A stretch of DNA of 41,011 bases from Microcaldota archaeon (GCA_021828295.1 JAKASF010000006.1:1-41011), one strand, 5' to 3'. Positions 1 to 7,682 are shown, counted from the stretch's first letter. Notes: a model not told the origin generated them from the letters alone. Numbers and translations: made by a program.

Positions 1-235
1 TCTTTGGAATCTTCCATGTGGAAAGTCCGTCTTTCAGATACAGCTTTTCTAGCTCTGCTTTATCTACGACTACACGTGCAGTTCCGGGCAGCCTAAGTGG
101 CACATCCCACTCGTGTAATCTGAGAAGCACTGTTCTGTTTGCGCACCCATATCTCTCTGCAAGTTTTTTGCTACTAATTCCTTCGTTTGCGTATAGGTTG
201 GTGATCTCCTCTCTGGGCAAATCGAGCTTCTTCAT
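1..235 (-). CDS. HTH-domain protein, N-terminal part (runs off the left edge)
   Basis: The 78 visible codons begin at an ATG whose A is at 235. They encode two consecutive helix-turn-helix-like units. The first, roughly residues 8-48, holds EEITNLYANEGISSKKLAER and then a Gly-Cys turn and recognition helix. The second starts near residue 60 with KAELEKLYLKDGLSTWKI. Repeated HTHs of this type bind DNA, but I cannot name the family because the C-terminal part lies outside the window. A TATA-like box (TTTATATG on the minus strand, about 257-264) lies about 25 nt before the ATG, so the transcript is probably leaderless. The call rests on the HTH pattern and the promoter. Confidence 0.6.
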   Translation of the reverse strand, partial: MKKLDLPREEITNLYANEGISSKKLAERYGCANRTVLLRLHEWDVPLRLPGTARVVVDKAELEKLYLKDGLSTWKIPK

Positions 236-253
236 GCTCTTTCTAGGACAAGA

Positions 254-266
254 TCGCATATAAATG
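254..266 (-). promoter_or_regulatory. TATA-like box of the HTH gene
   Basis: On the minus strand the sequence reads ACATTTATATGCG. It is about 25 nt upstream of the ATG at 235, which is the archaeal box A to transcription-start distance. Confidence 0.45.
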
Positions 267-385
267 TATTCATTTGAAGCATCAAACCAAACCAACGAGT
301 TCCATTGGAATTAGTTATACGACTGCAAATAATTAAGCTTAAATACTTATTATCGCAAACTCCTCCTAACAACAAAAGGATAGGG

Positions 386-481
386 ATGGTTTCACTAGTG
401 GGACTGTCCGGAGAAACGACACCGGCAAGCGCTGATTCTGCAACGATCTGTTTCGACGTTACTGTGGGCTCGGGGAGATAA
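386..481 (+). CDS. possible 31-aa upstream ORF in the speD leader
   Basis: An ATG at 386, after a purine-rich stretch (AAAGGATAGGG), opens a 31-codon frame. It ends with TAA at 479-481, nine bases before the speD ATG and in the same frame. A TATA-like stretch (CTTAAATAC, about 338-346) would start a transcript near 365-370, which includes this ORF. The peptide begins MVSLVGLSGETT and resembles nothing I recognise. It could be a translated leader peptide or a chance frame. No domain or conservation supports it. Confidence 0.22.
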   Translation: MVSLVGLSGETTPASADSATICFDVTVGSGR

Positions 482-490
482 AGGCAAGAA

Positions 491-928
491 ATGTTCGGGC
501 CACATCTGACAATAGACCTGTATGGGTGCGATTCCAAGCTACTTGGGGACATGGAGCACGTCTACCGCATACTTGACGAGATGCCCGCGCTGCTCGACAT
601 GAAGAAGATAAGCAAACCGCAGATACTGCCCTATGAGGGCTCTCCCGGCACGTTCGACAAGGGAGGCATATCCGCCTTTGTGCTCATCGCCACGTCGCAC
701 ATAAGCATACACACCTTCGTGGCGCAGCGATACGCGTCTGTGGACATATTCTCGTGCAAGAGCTTCGACACGGGCAAGGCGATAAGATACATCTCGGGAA
801 AGTTCAAGGCGAAGAAGACGGAAACGAACCTGCTCAGCCGCGGGAAGGAGTTCCCGAAGGAGATACGCAAGGCAACGGCGATTGTGGTGAGGGAGAGGCA
901 CGACCTTAAGTCGCGAAAGCAGAAGTAG
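491..928 (+). CDS. speD: SpeD-family pyruvoyl-dependent decarboxylase (AdoMet decarboxylase or an Orn/Arg-decarboxylating relative)
   Basis: The protein has 145 residues, close to the length of class 1 bacterial and archaeal AdoMet decarboxylase proenzymes. Family signatures are clear: HLTIDLYGCD near the N-terminus, SHISIHTF at 69-76 and VDIFSC at 84-89. The presumed pyruvoyl-forming Ser69, His74 and Cys89 have the same spacing as in characterised SpeD (5 and 15 residues). The residue before the cleaved serine is Thr68, where most SpeD proteins have Glu. Known chemistry is self-cleavage to a pyruvoyl enzyme that decarboxylates AdoMet for spermidine synthesis. Some archaeal and CPR-type homologues have become ornithine or arginine decarboxylases, so the substrate is open. 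The start is fixed by an in-frame TAA at 479-481 and a GGGGAGA stretch at about 472-478. Confidence 0.88.
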   Translation: MFGPHLTIDLYGCDSKLLGDMEHVYRILDEMPALLDMKKISKPQILPYEGSPGTFDKGGISAFVLIATSHISIHTFVAQRYASVDIFSCKSFDTGKAIRYISGKFKAKKTETNLLSRGKEFPKEIRKATAIVVRERHDLKSRKQK

Positions 929-1023
929 GAGCTCGACGATCCGGTACGCTACGCGTATAAATCTTTATTATTCATCTTCCTACGCGATCAGGGAGAACCA
1001 CGAATGCTAGCAGCACGAGACAG

Positions 1024-1224
1024 TTGCTGAGATGCCTTGCGAGGGAGAACGGAGAGGACGCGATAATCTCCAAATTCCTCACCCGCGCGGAGGCGCAGGA
1101 ATTTGACGATTGGGCCAGATACAGGACCCAGACTGCGAAGGTCGACACTGTAGACAAAAAACTGCTTGAGCTTTTCAAGAAGGCAAAGCGCAGAGAGTAC
1201 ACGTATAGGTACAAGAACAGGTAA
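1024..1224 (+). CDS. small basic protein of unknown function, 5' end uncertain
   Basis: The 66 residues are rich in Lys and Arg at the C-terminus (KKAKRREYTYRYKNR) and show helical, charged character. I do not recognise a family. The only usual start codon in frame is TTG at 1024, which has no clear ribosome binding site. The frame stays open upstream to at least 961 without ATG, GTG or TTG. A good SD (GGGAGA, 991-996) followed by ATG at 1004 lies in the frame one base off and stops after eight codons. Either translation begins at TTG or one base is lost or shifted near 1004-1028. A TATA-like box (GTATAAATC, 955-963) lies upstream. Confidence 0.5.
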   Translation: MLRCLARENGEDAIISKFLTRAEAQEFDDWARYRTQTAKVDTVDKKLLELFKKAKRREYTYRYKNR

Positions 1225-1256
1225 AGGCGCTTGTTTCGTTAAAAAGAAAAAGGCGA

Positions 1257-1299
1257 GTTAAGGTGTGGTGGGTGGGGATAAAATATAAGGCACCTTAAC
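1257..1299. repeat. 9-bp perfect inverted repeat flanking a G-run and an AT-rich stretch
   Basis: GTTAAGGTG (1257-1265) is matched exactly by CACCTTAAC (1291-1299). The 25-nt centre holds spaced G runs (GG, GGG, GGGG between 1266 and 1277) and then ATAAAATATAAGG. It lies between two plus-strand genes and just before a second TATA-like box (TTTATATAG, about 1328-1336). It could act as an operator, a terminator hairpin or a small structured RNA. Confidence 0.35.
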
Positions 1300-1388
1300 A
1301 CGCAAGGGAGAAATAAGCTGAAAAAGGTTTATATAGCTTACTACGACAGGCGCCGAAGTTTATAACAAGGTGATTGCAAGCAGTATAG

Positions 1389-1946
1389 GTGTTTCGGATA
1401 GAAGAAGACGGGCAGCCTGCATGGATGACGTGCGACGCCATAATATCAAAGATGCGCGACGAGCTACTCTCGCAGGCTGTCTCTGTGATGCACGAGCAGC
1501 TTGAGAAGAAGCGCATCTCTCTCGAGGGCCAGCTGCCTTCGATGAGCGAAGAGGGGGGCGAGAAGGAGAAGGACGCCTTCCTGCTCTCGCAGATAGTCAA
1601 GGAGCACGAAAACATAGAGAGGCAGTTCGGCGAGTATATCGAGCAGGCAAGGGTAGGCAAGGACACGCTGGAGAGAGTAGACGAGCTGCAGAGGTTCCTG
1701 CTTGAGCTGAGGCAGATAGTCATGCTCAGCGACTACAGCAAGGCATGCGAGTCGTGGATGGCGGACGCGGAGAAGGAGCTGAAGGAGGGCGATCCTGCCA
1801 GGATACTCAGGAAGACGCTGGAGATGGGGGCCGGGAAGAGGCGCGAGGCGCTCGATTTCGTGCTGAAGAACAAGAGAATCGCAGGCGACGGCGTGTTCTC
1901 CGAGAGTGAGAGAAGGATTATGTCGGATGCGCTCTCATCCGCATAG
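1389..1946 (+). CDS. unknown protein with predicted coiled coil
   Basis: The protein has 185 residues, is acidic, and is strongly helical with heptad-like spacing from about residue 25 to 120 (EQLEKKRISL, ENIERQFGEYIEQ, ERVDELQRFLLELRQ). There is no signal peptide, membrane segment or metal motif. GTG at 1389 is the first possible start because a TAG lies directly upstream in frame. GGTGAT, which matches the archaeal anti-SD, lies about 15 nt before it, and TTTATATAG at about 1328-1336 is a plausible box A. I do not recognise the family. It converges with carS, with four bases between the coding ends. Confidence 0.65.
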   Translation: MFRIEEDGQPAWMTCDAIISKMRDELLSQAVSVMHEQLEKKRISLEGQLPSMSEEGGEKEKDAFLLSQIVKEHENIERQFGEYIEQARVGKDTLERVDELQRFLLELRQIVMLSDYSKACESWMADAEKELKEGDPARILRKTLEMGAGKRREALDFVLKNKRIAGDGVFSESERRIMSDALSSA

Positions 1947-1949
1947 GGG

Positions 1950-2450
1950 CTACCACGGCACGCGTTTTATCTTTGCCCTGTGAGCCAGCACATTCATGCC
2001 TTTGTGCAGAACCCCGGTCAGCACAATCAGAACGATGATGCCTAGCGGGCTTGGCAGCCCGCCGAACGGCAGAGAAAAGAGCAGGGCTACAACGAAGAAC
2101 GAGTACTGGTCGAGGATCCAGACGTTCGCGCCCTCCTTGAGGCTGAGCCTGCGTTTTGCGAAGCTTCCAACAAGATCCCCTGCTATGGCGCCAATTGCGA
2201 CGGCAACGCCCAGCGCCAGGGGCTGCGCGAAGAAGACGTACTCTAAAACTGCTATGATTGCGCCGCCTGCGATCCCGGACGCTGTGCCGCGCAGCGTCTT
2301 GTGCTTGCCGAAGATCGGTTTGCCGGCGAGCTTCTTGCCGAGATCCAGCGGAACCCCGCCGCCAAAGAGGACTGGAGTGCCGTTGGCTATCCATGCTGGA
2401 AGTATGAAGATTATCGGGTACAGGAGCAGTGCGTAGATGAGATCTGACAT
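1950..2450 (-). CDS. carS: CDP-archaeol synthase (CarS, DUF46 family)
   Basis: This 166-residue integral membrane protein matches CarS, which transfers CMP from CTP to digeranylgeranylglyceryl phosphate to make CDP-archaeol for archaeal phospholipids. Visible family features are ANGTPVLFGGGVPLDLGK at 22-39, the Lys/Arg-rich loop GKHKTLRG, GDLVGSFAKRRL from about 91 (an Asp and Arg typical of CTP-binding transferases), LDQ near 113, and four to five hydrophobic helices. ATG at 2450 is chosen. A TTG two codons upstream (2456) is possible and would nearly touch the alaS stop at 2460. It is the last gene of an apparent exo5-alaS-carS operon. Confidence 0.9.
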   Translation of the reverse strand: MSDLIYALLLYPIIFILPAWIANGTPVLFGGGVPLDLGKKLAGKPIFGKHKTLRGTASGIAGGAIIAVLEYVFFAQPLALGVAVAIGAIAGDLVGSFAKRRLSLKEGANVWILDQYSFFVVALLFSLPFGGLPSPLGIIVLIVLTGVLHKGMNVLAHRAKIKRVPW

Positions 2451-2459
2451 TCCCAAGAC

Positions 2460-5135
2460 CTAGCCCGGAAGCAGCTTTGCCTCCGCAAACCTCTTCGAGC
2501 CTCCTCCGCTGAACTTCTTGCCCTTCAGCTTTGAGTCGAGGATCTCGGCTGCGCTCTTGTTAGACGCGTTGCCTGCAACGCAGATAACGTAGCCATCCTT
2601 GTTCCTCAAGACAACCACAGCCTCGTTGTTCCTCTTGACAAGCAGGTCGGCTATCTTTATCATCATCTTCCTGTCGACATCAAGCACGCGGTCTATCAGT
2701 TCCTCGTCCTGTATCGACGCGGCAACGCTGTCGGCAAGCAGTTCGTTGTTCCTCTCTATCTGCTTGTGCATGGACCTGAACTCCTCCTGCTGCGCCTCTA
2801 TCTTCTTCGCCACCTCAAGCGGCTCGACATTGAATACCTTCGACAGGCCGTCGAGCTGGCTGTGCATCATCTCAAACCTCTTCAGCGCGGCAGGGCCGGC
2901 AACGAACTCTATCCTGTCTATGCCATCGTGAATCCTAGACGTGCTTATTATGCTCACAATGCCTATCAGGCTCTCCCTCCCTATCGCATGGATCCCGCCG
3001 CACGCCTCAGCATCTATTAGCTTGCCGTCCTTGGCGGTTATCGTGACTATCCTCATCTTCTTCGCCGGAACGCCATGGCCCTGGTATATCGAGAACCCGT
3101 ACCTGCGCTCCGCTGCTCCCCTGCTCATCTCCTGCGCCTTAACCTTTATCCCTCCGAATAGCCAGGCGTTGACCATGGTCTCCATGGCCGCGATCTCGCC
3201 TTCGCTCAGCTTGTCGTAATGCGCTATGTCTATGTGAGCCTTGTGCGCCTCCTTCTTGGCCCCTTCCTGCCACGCATGCTCGCCCAGGACGCGCCTGGCT
3301 GCGGCGCTTATAAGATGAGTCGCGGTGTGGTGCGCTATTACGGCACTCCTGCGGGCCTCGTCCACGACCGCTTCTACAAGCTCGCCCTTCCTCATGTTGC
3401 ACTTTTTCTCGGTGAAGTGCACTATCACGTCCCCAACCTTCTGCACGTCGACTATCTTAACGCCGTCGACTGTGCCGACATCGGCCACCTGACCCCCACC
3501 CTCGGGATAGAAGGGCGTTCTGTCGAGCACGAAGTAGTTGGCTTTTGCGAAGAGCACCTTCGCCTGCACCCTGGTTACGAAGTTGTAGTACAGCTTCTTC
3601 GTTTCCGGAAGGCCGCTCGGCAGCTGCACCTGCTTCTCCTTCTTCTTCTCAGTTGCCGCCATGTCCTCCTTGACTATGCTCGTGTACGTGCCCTCTGGAA
3701 GCTCGATCTTGATCTTCTTGCTTGCGGCCACCTTGGCTATCAGCTCCGGAGTGGCCCCCTGACTCTCGTAAAGGGTGCGCATCTGCTCCTTCGTTATCTC
3801 TTTGCTCTTGTCCAAGAGCACCTCGACTGCGCGCCTCGCTCCCTCTTTGGCCTTCTCGTACCTCGTCCGCTCCGCCTCGACTACCTTCGAGAAGATGTCG
3901 CGCTTCGCCGCAAGTTCGGGAAACATCGACCTGAACTCCTCCGCTATAAGGTCTGCCAGCGTGCGGAGGTCCACCCTGAATCCGTACTCGTCGATGAAGT
4001 CAAAGGAGCGCCTGAGCAGCACCCTGAGGTTGTAGCCCCCGCCCACGTTTGAGGGCAGGGAGCCGTCGTTCACGGCGAAGAGCAGGGTGCGCGTGTGGTC
4101 GAGCAGCGCGTAGACAGCTTGCATCGGCTTTATCTTCTTGGCATAGTCGTGCGGGCTTATCTTTGCAAGCTGCAGTATGCGCCTCTCTGTCTCTGCGATG
4201 TCCTTCGCTTCGGTCATGTCGAGCATGCCGCCGAACCTGGCGAACTTGGCGTAGAAGTCGTTGTCCACCTCTATGTTCAGGTCGTTCTCTATCTTCTCCA
4301 GTGCCCTGCCGAACACTGCCTCGTATGCGGTGTTCATGCCTGTGTAGAACCAGAAGTTCCTCTCGAAGCCCCAGCCCGTGTCTACGACCTTGCCCGCCAG
4401 CTCCTGTATCTTGCCGTCCGCAAGCTCGAACTGGGTGAACACGTTGTTCCCAAGCTCGGCGCCCTTTGCGAAGAACTCCACGCTTGGCCCGAACTCGGAG
4501 AAGTCTGGCATGCCCCAGACGTCTTCCGTGTACCTTATCTCCTCTGGCGCTATGCCCATGATCTTGGTGAGGAAGTTGAAGTTCAGCTCTAGGGTCTTGT
4601 CGCGCCAGTAGCCCTCCTTAGGGTAGTTGAACGATGTCTGGTTGGCCATGACAAACGTGGTGAAGTGCTTGCCTGTCACGCCCACGTTCTCTATGTCCTT
4701 GAACCTCACGCACGGCTGCGGCACAAGCAGCGGATTGGCGCTGTACTCGAAGCTCATCTTTCCGTTCTCTATTCTCTGGAAGTCCTGTATGCCCGCTATG
4801 GTGAAGTAAAGATCTTGGCGCCACCTGCTCACTATCGGGTACCTCTTGACTATCGTGTGGCCGTTCCTTCTGAAGAACGAGGCAAACTTTGCCCAGAACT
4901 CGGTATAGCTGGTCCTGTCAGGCTTGTCCTTGAAGAACGAGTAGGGCGTATGTTCGGAATCGCCGCAGTTGTTGGTATCGGCTATTCCCCAGAACCACTT
5001 GCCGCAGACGCTGCACTTCTGCCTCTTGAACCCCTTCTCCTCGAATATCTTTGTTGAGTAGTACTCCTTCGAATGCTTTGAGAACTCGGCCCGCAGCGCG
5101 TCCTTGCTGATGTGCCTAGGATCTATGCCCATCAT
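2460..5135 (-). CDS. alaS: alanyl-tRNA synthetase, archaeal type
   Basis: The 891 residues match the length of archaeal AlaRS. Order: an N-terminal zinc-like module (CSVCGKWFW at 41-49, Cys57 and His62), the class II core (RWRQDLYFTIAGIQDFQR at about 104-121, VDTGWGFER near 251-259), the helical tRNA-recognition region, the editing domain with HHTATH at 602-607 and CGGIH at 712-716, a coiled linker, and a C-Ala domain with GGGS near 877. It charges tRNA-Ala and hydrolyses mischarged Ser- or Gly-tRNA-Ala. The start ATG follows the upstream nuclease's TGA with no gap (TGAATG), showing translational coupling. In the zinc module His62 stands where many archaeal enzymes have Cys. Confidence 0.97.
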   Translation of the reverse strand: MMGIDPRHISKDALRAEFSKHSKEYYSTKIFEEKGFKRQKCSVCGKWFWGIADTNNCGDSEHTPYSFFKDKPDRTSYTEFWAKFASFFRRNGHTIVKRYPIVSRWRQDLYFTIAGIQDFQRIENGKMSFEYSANPLLVPQPCVRFKDIENVGVTGKHFTTFVMANQTSFNYPKEGYWRDKTLELNFNFLTKIMGIAPEEIRYTEDVWGMPDFSEFGPSVEFFAKGAELGNNVFTQFELADGKIQELAGKVVDTGWGFERNFWFYTGMNTAYEAVFGRALEKIENDLNIEVDNDFYAKFARFGGMLDMTEAKDIAETERRILQLAKISPHDYAKKIKPMQAVYALLDHTRTLLFAVNDGSLPSNVGGGYNLRVLLRRSFDFIDEYGFRVDLRTLADLIAEEFRSMFPELAAKRDIFSKVVEAERTRYEKAKEGARRAVEVLLDKSKEITKEQMRTLYESQGATPELIAKVAASKKIKIELPEGTYTSIVKEDMAATEKKKEKQVQLPSGLPETKKLYYNFVTRVQAKVLFAKANYFVLDRTPFYPEGGGQVADVGTVDGVKIVDVQKVGDVIVHFTEKKCNMRKGELVEAVVDEARRSAVIAHHTATHLISAAARRVLGEHAWQEGAKKEAHKAHIDIAHYDKLSEGEIAAMETMVNAWLFGGIKVKAQEMSRGAAERRYGFSIYQGHGVPAKKMRIVTITAKDGKLIDAEACGGIHAIGRESLIGIVSIISTSRIHDGIDRIEFVAGPAALKRFEMMHSQLDGLSKVFNVEPLEVAKKIEAQQEEFRSMHKQIERNNELLADSVAASIQDEELIDRVLDVDRKMMIKIADLLVKRNNEAVVVLRNKDGYVICVAGNASNKSAAEILDSKLKGKKFSGGGSKRFAEAKLLPG

Positions 5136-6011
5136 TCAACCGCCCTTCCACCACACCTTGCACTCGTTCCCGTAGAACTTGCAGAACTTGCATTTCCAGT
5201 TTTCGGCCTCCTCGACTGGAGCAGATTCGCGCTCACCGTTCCAGAACTTGAGCACGTAGGCTGTCTTCTCGGCCATCTCGCTCTCCGTGTACTCTATCTC
5301 CGTACTGCTTATCTGTTTTCCGCTGAACCTGTCGACGTATACGACCTCGAGCCTGTTGCTTATCTCGGGCATGGACTCGAACTCGTCGAACATCTTCTTT
5401 GACATCATGTATGGGCTGATGAGCTCGCCGCGCACGCCCATCGCTTGGAGCTCGCGCTTGAACACATCTGACAGGCCATCGTTCGTAAGCCCGTATATCC
5501 TTGTGAAGTTAGCGTGCGTGTACCTCTTGGCCTTTATGTCGCCTAGCAGCATGCGGTACATCATCACCTGCATCCTGTGCGGCCTCGTGTACACCTCTGT
5601 CAGTTTCCTGCTCGCCTCGGTTGTCTTCCGCTCCACGACCCTCACCTTGCCGTCCACAAGCTTCATCTCGTCTATCTGGCCGGAGATGCGGTAGCCGTTG
5701 AGCGAGCCGTAGACCCGCAGCTCCCTGCATATTCCCTTCTGCCTGAGCGAGAGCAGCGAGCGGTAGTTCTCGTACGCTGTCTTGAACATGAAATCTTCGT
5801 AGCTCACAGGCTCTATTGTGAGCGGCACGTAGACCTCGTCCTGCAGCGCCTCGTGTAGCTGCTTGCCGCGCTCCATCTGCTTAGTGTACTTCTTGCCGTG
5901 GAGGTAGTTGAGCTCCATCTGCCTCTCGCACCAGTACTGGTTGGCGATATCGGTGACTAGTATCGAGCTCTTATTGAGCCGTTTCAGCACACCGCTTCCC
6001 CCAACCTTCAT
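5136..6011 (-). CDS. Exo5-like PD-(D/E)XK nuclease with predicted 4Fe-4S cluster
   Basis: The protein has 291 residues. Four cysteines fit the iron-sulfur site of the Exonuclease V/Cas4 group: Cys28 (YWCERQ) and Cys274, Cys277 and Cys284 near the C-terminus (WKCKFCKFYGNECKVW). The nuclease core has RGKQLHE at 48-54, Asp114 in SGQIDE, the E-x-K pair in VVERK (127-129) and MQVMMY near 147. The family cuts single-stranded DNA in repair. With no CRISPR genes nearby, Exo5 is a better reading than Cas4. ATG at 6011 is preferred over the adjacent GTG at 6014, since an in-frame TGA lies a few codons upstream. It leads the alaS-carS operon. Confidence 0.82.
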   Translation of the reverse strand: MKVGGSGVLKRLNKSSILVTDIANQYWCERQMELNYLHGKKYTKQMERGKQLHEALQDEVYVPLTIEPVSYEDFMFKTAYENYRSLLSLRQKGICRELRVYGSLNGYRISGQIDEMKLVDGKVRVVERKTTEASRKLTEVYTRPHRMQVMMYRMLLGDIKAKRYTHANFTRIYGLTNDGLSDVFKRELQAMGVRGELISPYMMSKKMFDEFESMPEISNRLEVVYVDRFSGKQISSTEIEYTESEMAEKTAYVLKFWNGERESAPVEEAENWKCKFCKFYGNECKVWWKGG

Positions 6012-6086
6012 CACAACGCCAAATGATCAGACCGCCTATCTCTCGTCATCGCCGAAGCTCAGCGATCACCTTTCTCATCATATGCG

Positions 6087-6097
6087 TTTTTATAAGT
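6087..6097 (+). promoter_or_regulatory. TATA-like box for the HAD phosphatase gene
   Basis: TTTTTATAAG lies about 26 nt upstream of the ATG at 6118, as expected for a leaderless archaeal transcript. Confidence 0.5.
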
Positions 6098-6117
6098 TGA
6101 ACAGGATTAATAACCCT

Positions 6118-6765
6118 ATGCGGCTTCTCTCGAAATACGAGCTCTTTATCTTCGACTGGGACCACACGCTCACAACATCAACGATATTTGTTACGCTCCT
6201 AGACCTGTTTGGGGCCAGGGGCAAGCACAGGAGCATGGAGATGCTAAGAGGCAAGAGGTATTCGGATTTTCCTGCGAGAAACATAAGGATGAAGGAGGAC
6301 GTGAGCAGAATCTACTCTATGTTCGATGATGCCTATGGGGTGATATTCAGGCCGCGCCTTAAGCGCGGCGCGATCCCGCTACTTTCATTGCTCAAACGCA
6401 ACGGCAGAAAGGTTGCAGTATTCAGCGACTCGCGTTCGTACAGGCTGCTCAAGGAGACGGAACAGCTCGGGGCGCTGCGCTACGTTGACACGGCGCTGGC
6501 TGCAGAAGCTGTTGGCCGCTACAAGCCCAATCCGACGGGCCTCCTGGTGCTGCTTGACAGGTTCAAGGCCAAGAAGGAGAGAAGCGTATACATCGGCGAC
6601 ATGGCCAGCGACATCATGACGGCTAAGCTGGCCGGTATGCACTCGTGCGCCGTGGCCGACGGCATAGACTCGTTCGACGCGCTGAAGAACGAGCGCCCGG
6701 ATCATCTGTTCTCAAGCCTGGAGTCGTTCCTGCAGGCGCTGCAGGAGGAGAGAAAGTCGCCTTGA
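6118..6765 (+). CDS. HAD-superfamily phosphatase (phosphoglycolate phosphatase-like)
   Basis: The 215-residue protein carries all four HAD motifs: FIFDWDHTLTT near residue 10 (two catalytic Asp), VFSDSR (motif II Ser), GRYKPNP (motif III Lys) and YIGDMASDIMTAK (motif IV acidic pair). An alpha-helical cap sits between motifs I and II, as in phosphoglycolate phosphatases and nucleotidases. The substrate cannot be read from the sequence. The start is ATG at 6118, placed by the TATA-like box 26 nt upstream. A longer frame to 5908 crosses the promoter and the divergent nuclease gene and is not believed. Confidence 0.85.
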   Translation: MRLLSKYELFIFDWDHTLTTSTIFVTLLDLFGARGKHRSMEMLRGKRYSDFPARNIRMKEDVSRIYSMFDDAYGVIFRPRLKRGAIPLLSLLKRNGRKVAVFSDSRSYRLLKETEQLGALRYVDTALAAEAVGRYKPNPTGLLVLLDRFKAKKERSVYIGDMASDIMTAKLAGMHSCAVADGIDSFDALKNERPDHLFSSLESFLQALQEERKSP

Positions 6766-6772
6766 AAACATA

Positions 6773-6784
6773 GCTTTATATAAG
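6773..6784 (+). promoter_or_regulatory. TATA-like box for the TRAM-protein gene
   Basis: GCTTTATATAAGG follows the HAD stop codon directly. It would give a leader of roughly 35-40 nt that contains AGAGGAAAA before the ATG at 6842. Confidence 0.5.
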
Positions 6785-6841
6785 GCATAAAACAAGTAAT
6801 AGATAATTTGCGGAAGCTAATTCTGCAGAGGAAAATACAAC

Positions 6842-7135
6842 ATGACATACGGAGAAGAAGGCGGAGAAGGACGCGGCAGAGGAGACAGAGGAGAAAGGGG
6901 AGAAAGGAGGGGAATGAACCCCAACTATTTCCTGCCAAAGCCGGTAAAGGTCGGAGACGTACTGGAAGTAACCATAGAGGGTTCGGCCAGCAGAGGAGAC
7001 GGAATCGCAAAGAAGGATGGTTTCGTCATCTTTGTGAAGGGCGCGAAACCTGGAGACAAGCTGACAGTGAAGGTAACCGACGTAAGGACAAGATTCGCCA
7101 TCGGCGAACCTACAGGAGACGCGCCGGCAGCTTAA
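6842..7135 (+). CDS. TRAM-domain RNA-binding protein
   Basis: The protein has 97 residues. The first 25 form a Gly/Arg/Glu-rich tail (GEGRGRGDRGERGERRG). The rest is a complete TRAM domain at about 32-90: KPVKVGDVLEVTIEG, SRGDGIAKKDGFVIFVKGAK and PGDKLTVKVTDV. Stand-alone TRAM proteins are abundant archaeal RNA-binding proteins that have been described as RNA chaperones. The RG-rich tail probably adds nonspecific RNA contact. It has its own promoter and is followed 55 nt later by a zinc protein. Confidence 0.88.
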   Translation: MTYGEEGGEGRGRGDRGERGERRGMNPNYFLPKPVKVGDVLEVTIEGSASRGDGIAKKDGFVIFVKGAKPGDKLTVKVTDVRTRFAIGEPTGDAPAA

Positions 7136-7190
7136 GCTTAACTTTTCTTCTTGTGAGAAAGGTATAGCTGGTTAGCGCAAGCTGGTTTGC

Positions 7191-7682
7191 ATGGCTGTCG
7201 TGTCAGATAGGAAGGTGCTCGAGCTCCAAAAGACGATGCTAGTCATAAGGCGCTGCCCCTTCTGCCTGAAGGACACGGAGCAGAATGCATATTACGCACA
7301 CAAGCCCGACCTGAAGGTGGGCGCGACGCTTGATGGGAAGCAGTTCGTGCTTGAGTACCAGGGCAGGATGCTCTTTGAGTGGTACGGCATAGCGGAGTGC
7401 AAGGAGTGCGGCAACGCGTACGTCGTGCAGGGATCCATTCCTCAGATAAACAAGGACATAACAGGGACCACGAAGCCCCAGATAGTGCGGCTTGCTTACA
7501 CATGCTGCGACTTCTGCCTGCATGAGGAGAATGGCTACACTCTCGCGAACATGCTGATAACGCTCAAGAGCGGGAAGAGCCTATACCTGTGCGAGAGGCA
7601 CGCGGAGCAGATAAAGAAAGAGAAGGGCAAGCGCAACAGCTATGACTTCCTTATTCCGAAGGTCGCCGCTTGGAATATCTAG
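7191..7682 (+). CDS. unknown protein with four predicted zinc-ligand pairs
   Basis: The 163 residues hold Cys22/Cys25 (RRCPFCLKD), Cys70/Cys73 (ECKECGN), Cys105/Cys106/Cys109 (TCCDFC) and Cys134/His137 (YLCERHAEQ). This is enough for two structural zinc sites, most likely formed by pairs one with two and three with four. No catalytic motif is visible and I do not recognise a named family. The arrangement suggests a nucleic acid or protein adaptor, which is inference. Its TAG stop lies in the CTAG at 7679-7682, which also holds the stop codon of the opposing gene. Confidence 0.7.
   Translation: MAVVSDRKVLELQKTMLVIRRCPFCLKDTEQNAYYAHKPDLKVGATLDGKQFVLEYQGRMLFEWYGIAECKECGNAYVVQGSIPQINKDITGTTKPQIVRLAYTCCDFCLHEENGYTLANMLITLKSGKSLYLCERHAEQIKKEKGKRNSYDFLIPKVAAWNI

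Noticed and set aside
5136-6011. Cas4 and a CRISPR locus
   Set aside because: The Exo5-like nuclease has the shared cluster and fold, but there are no repeats, spacers or other cas genes, and it is in an operon with alaS.
5908-6117. A 70-codon N-terminal extension of the HAD phosphatase
   Set aside because: The extension crosses the gene's TATA-like box and the opposite nuclease gene, and homologues begin right before FIFDWD.
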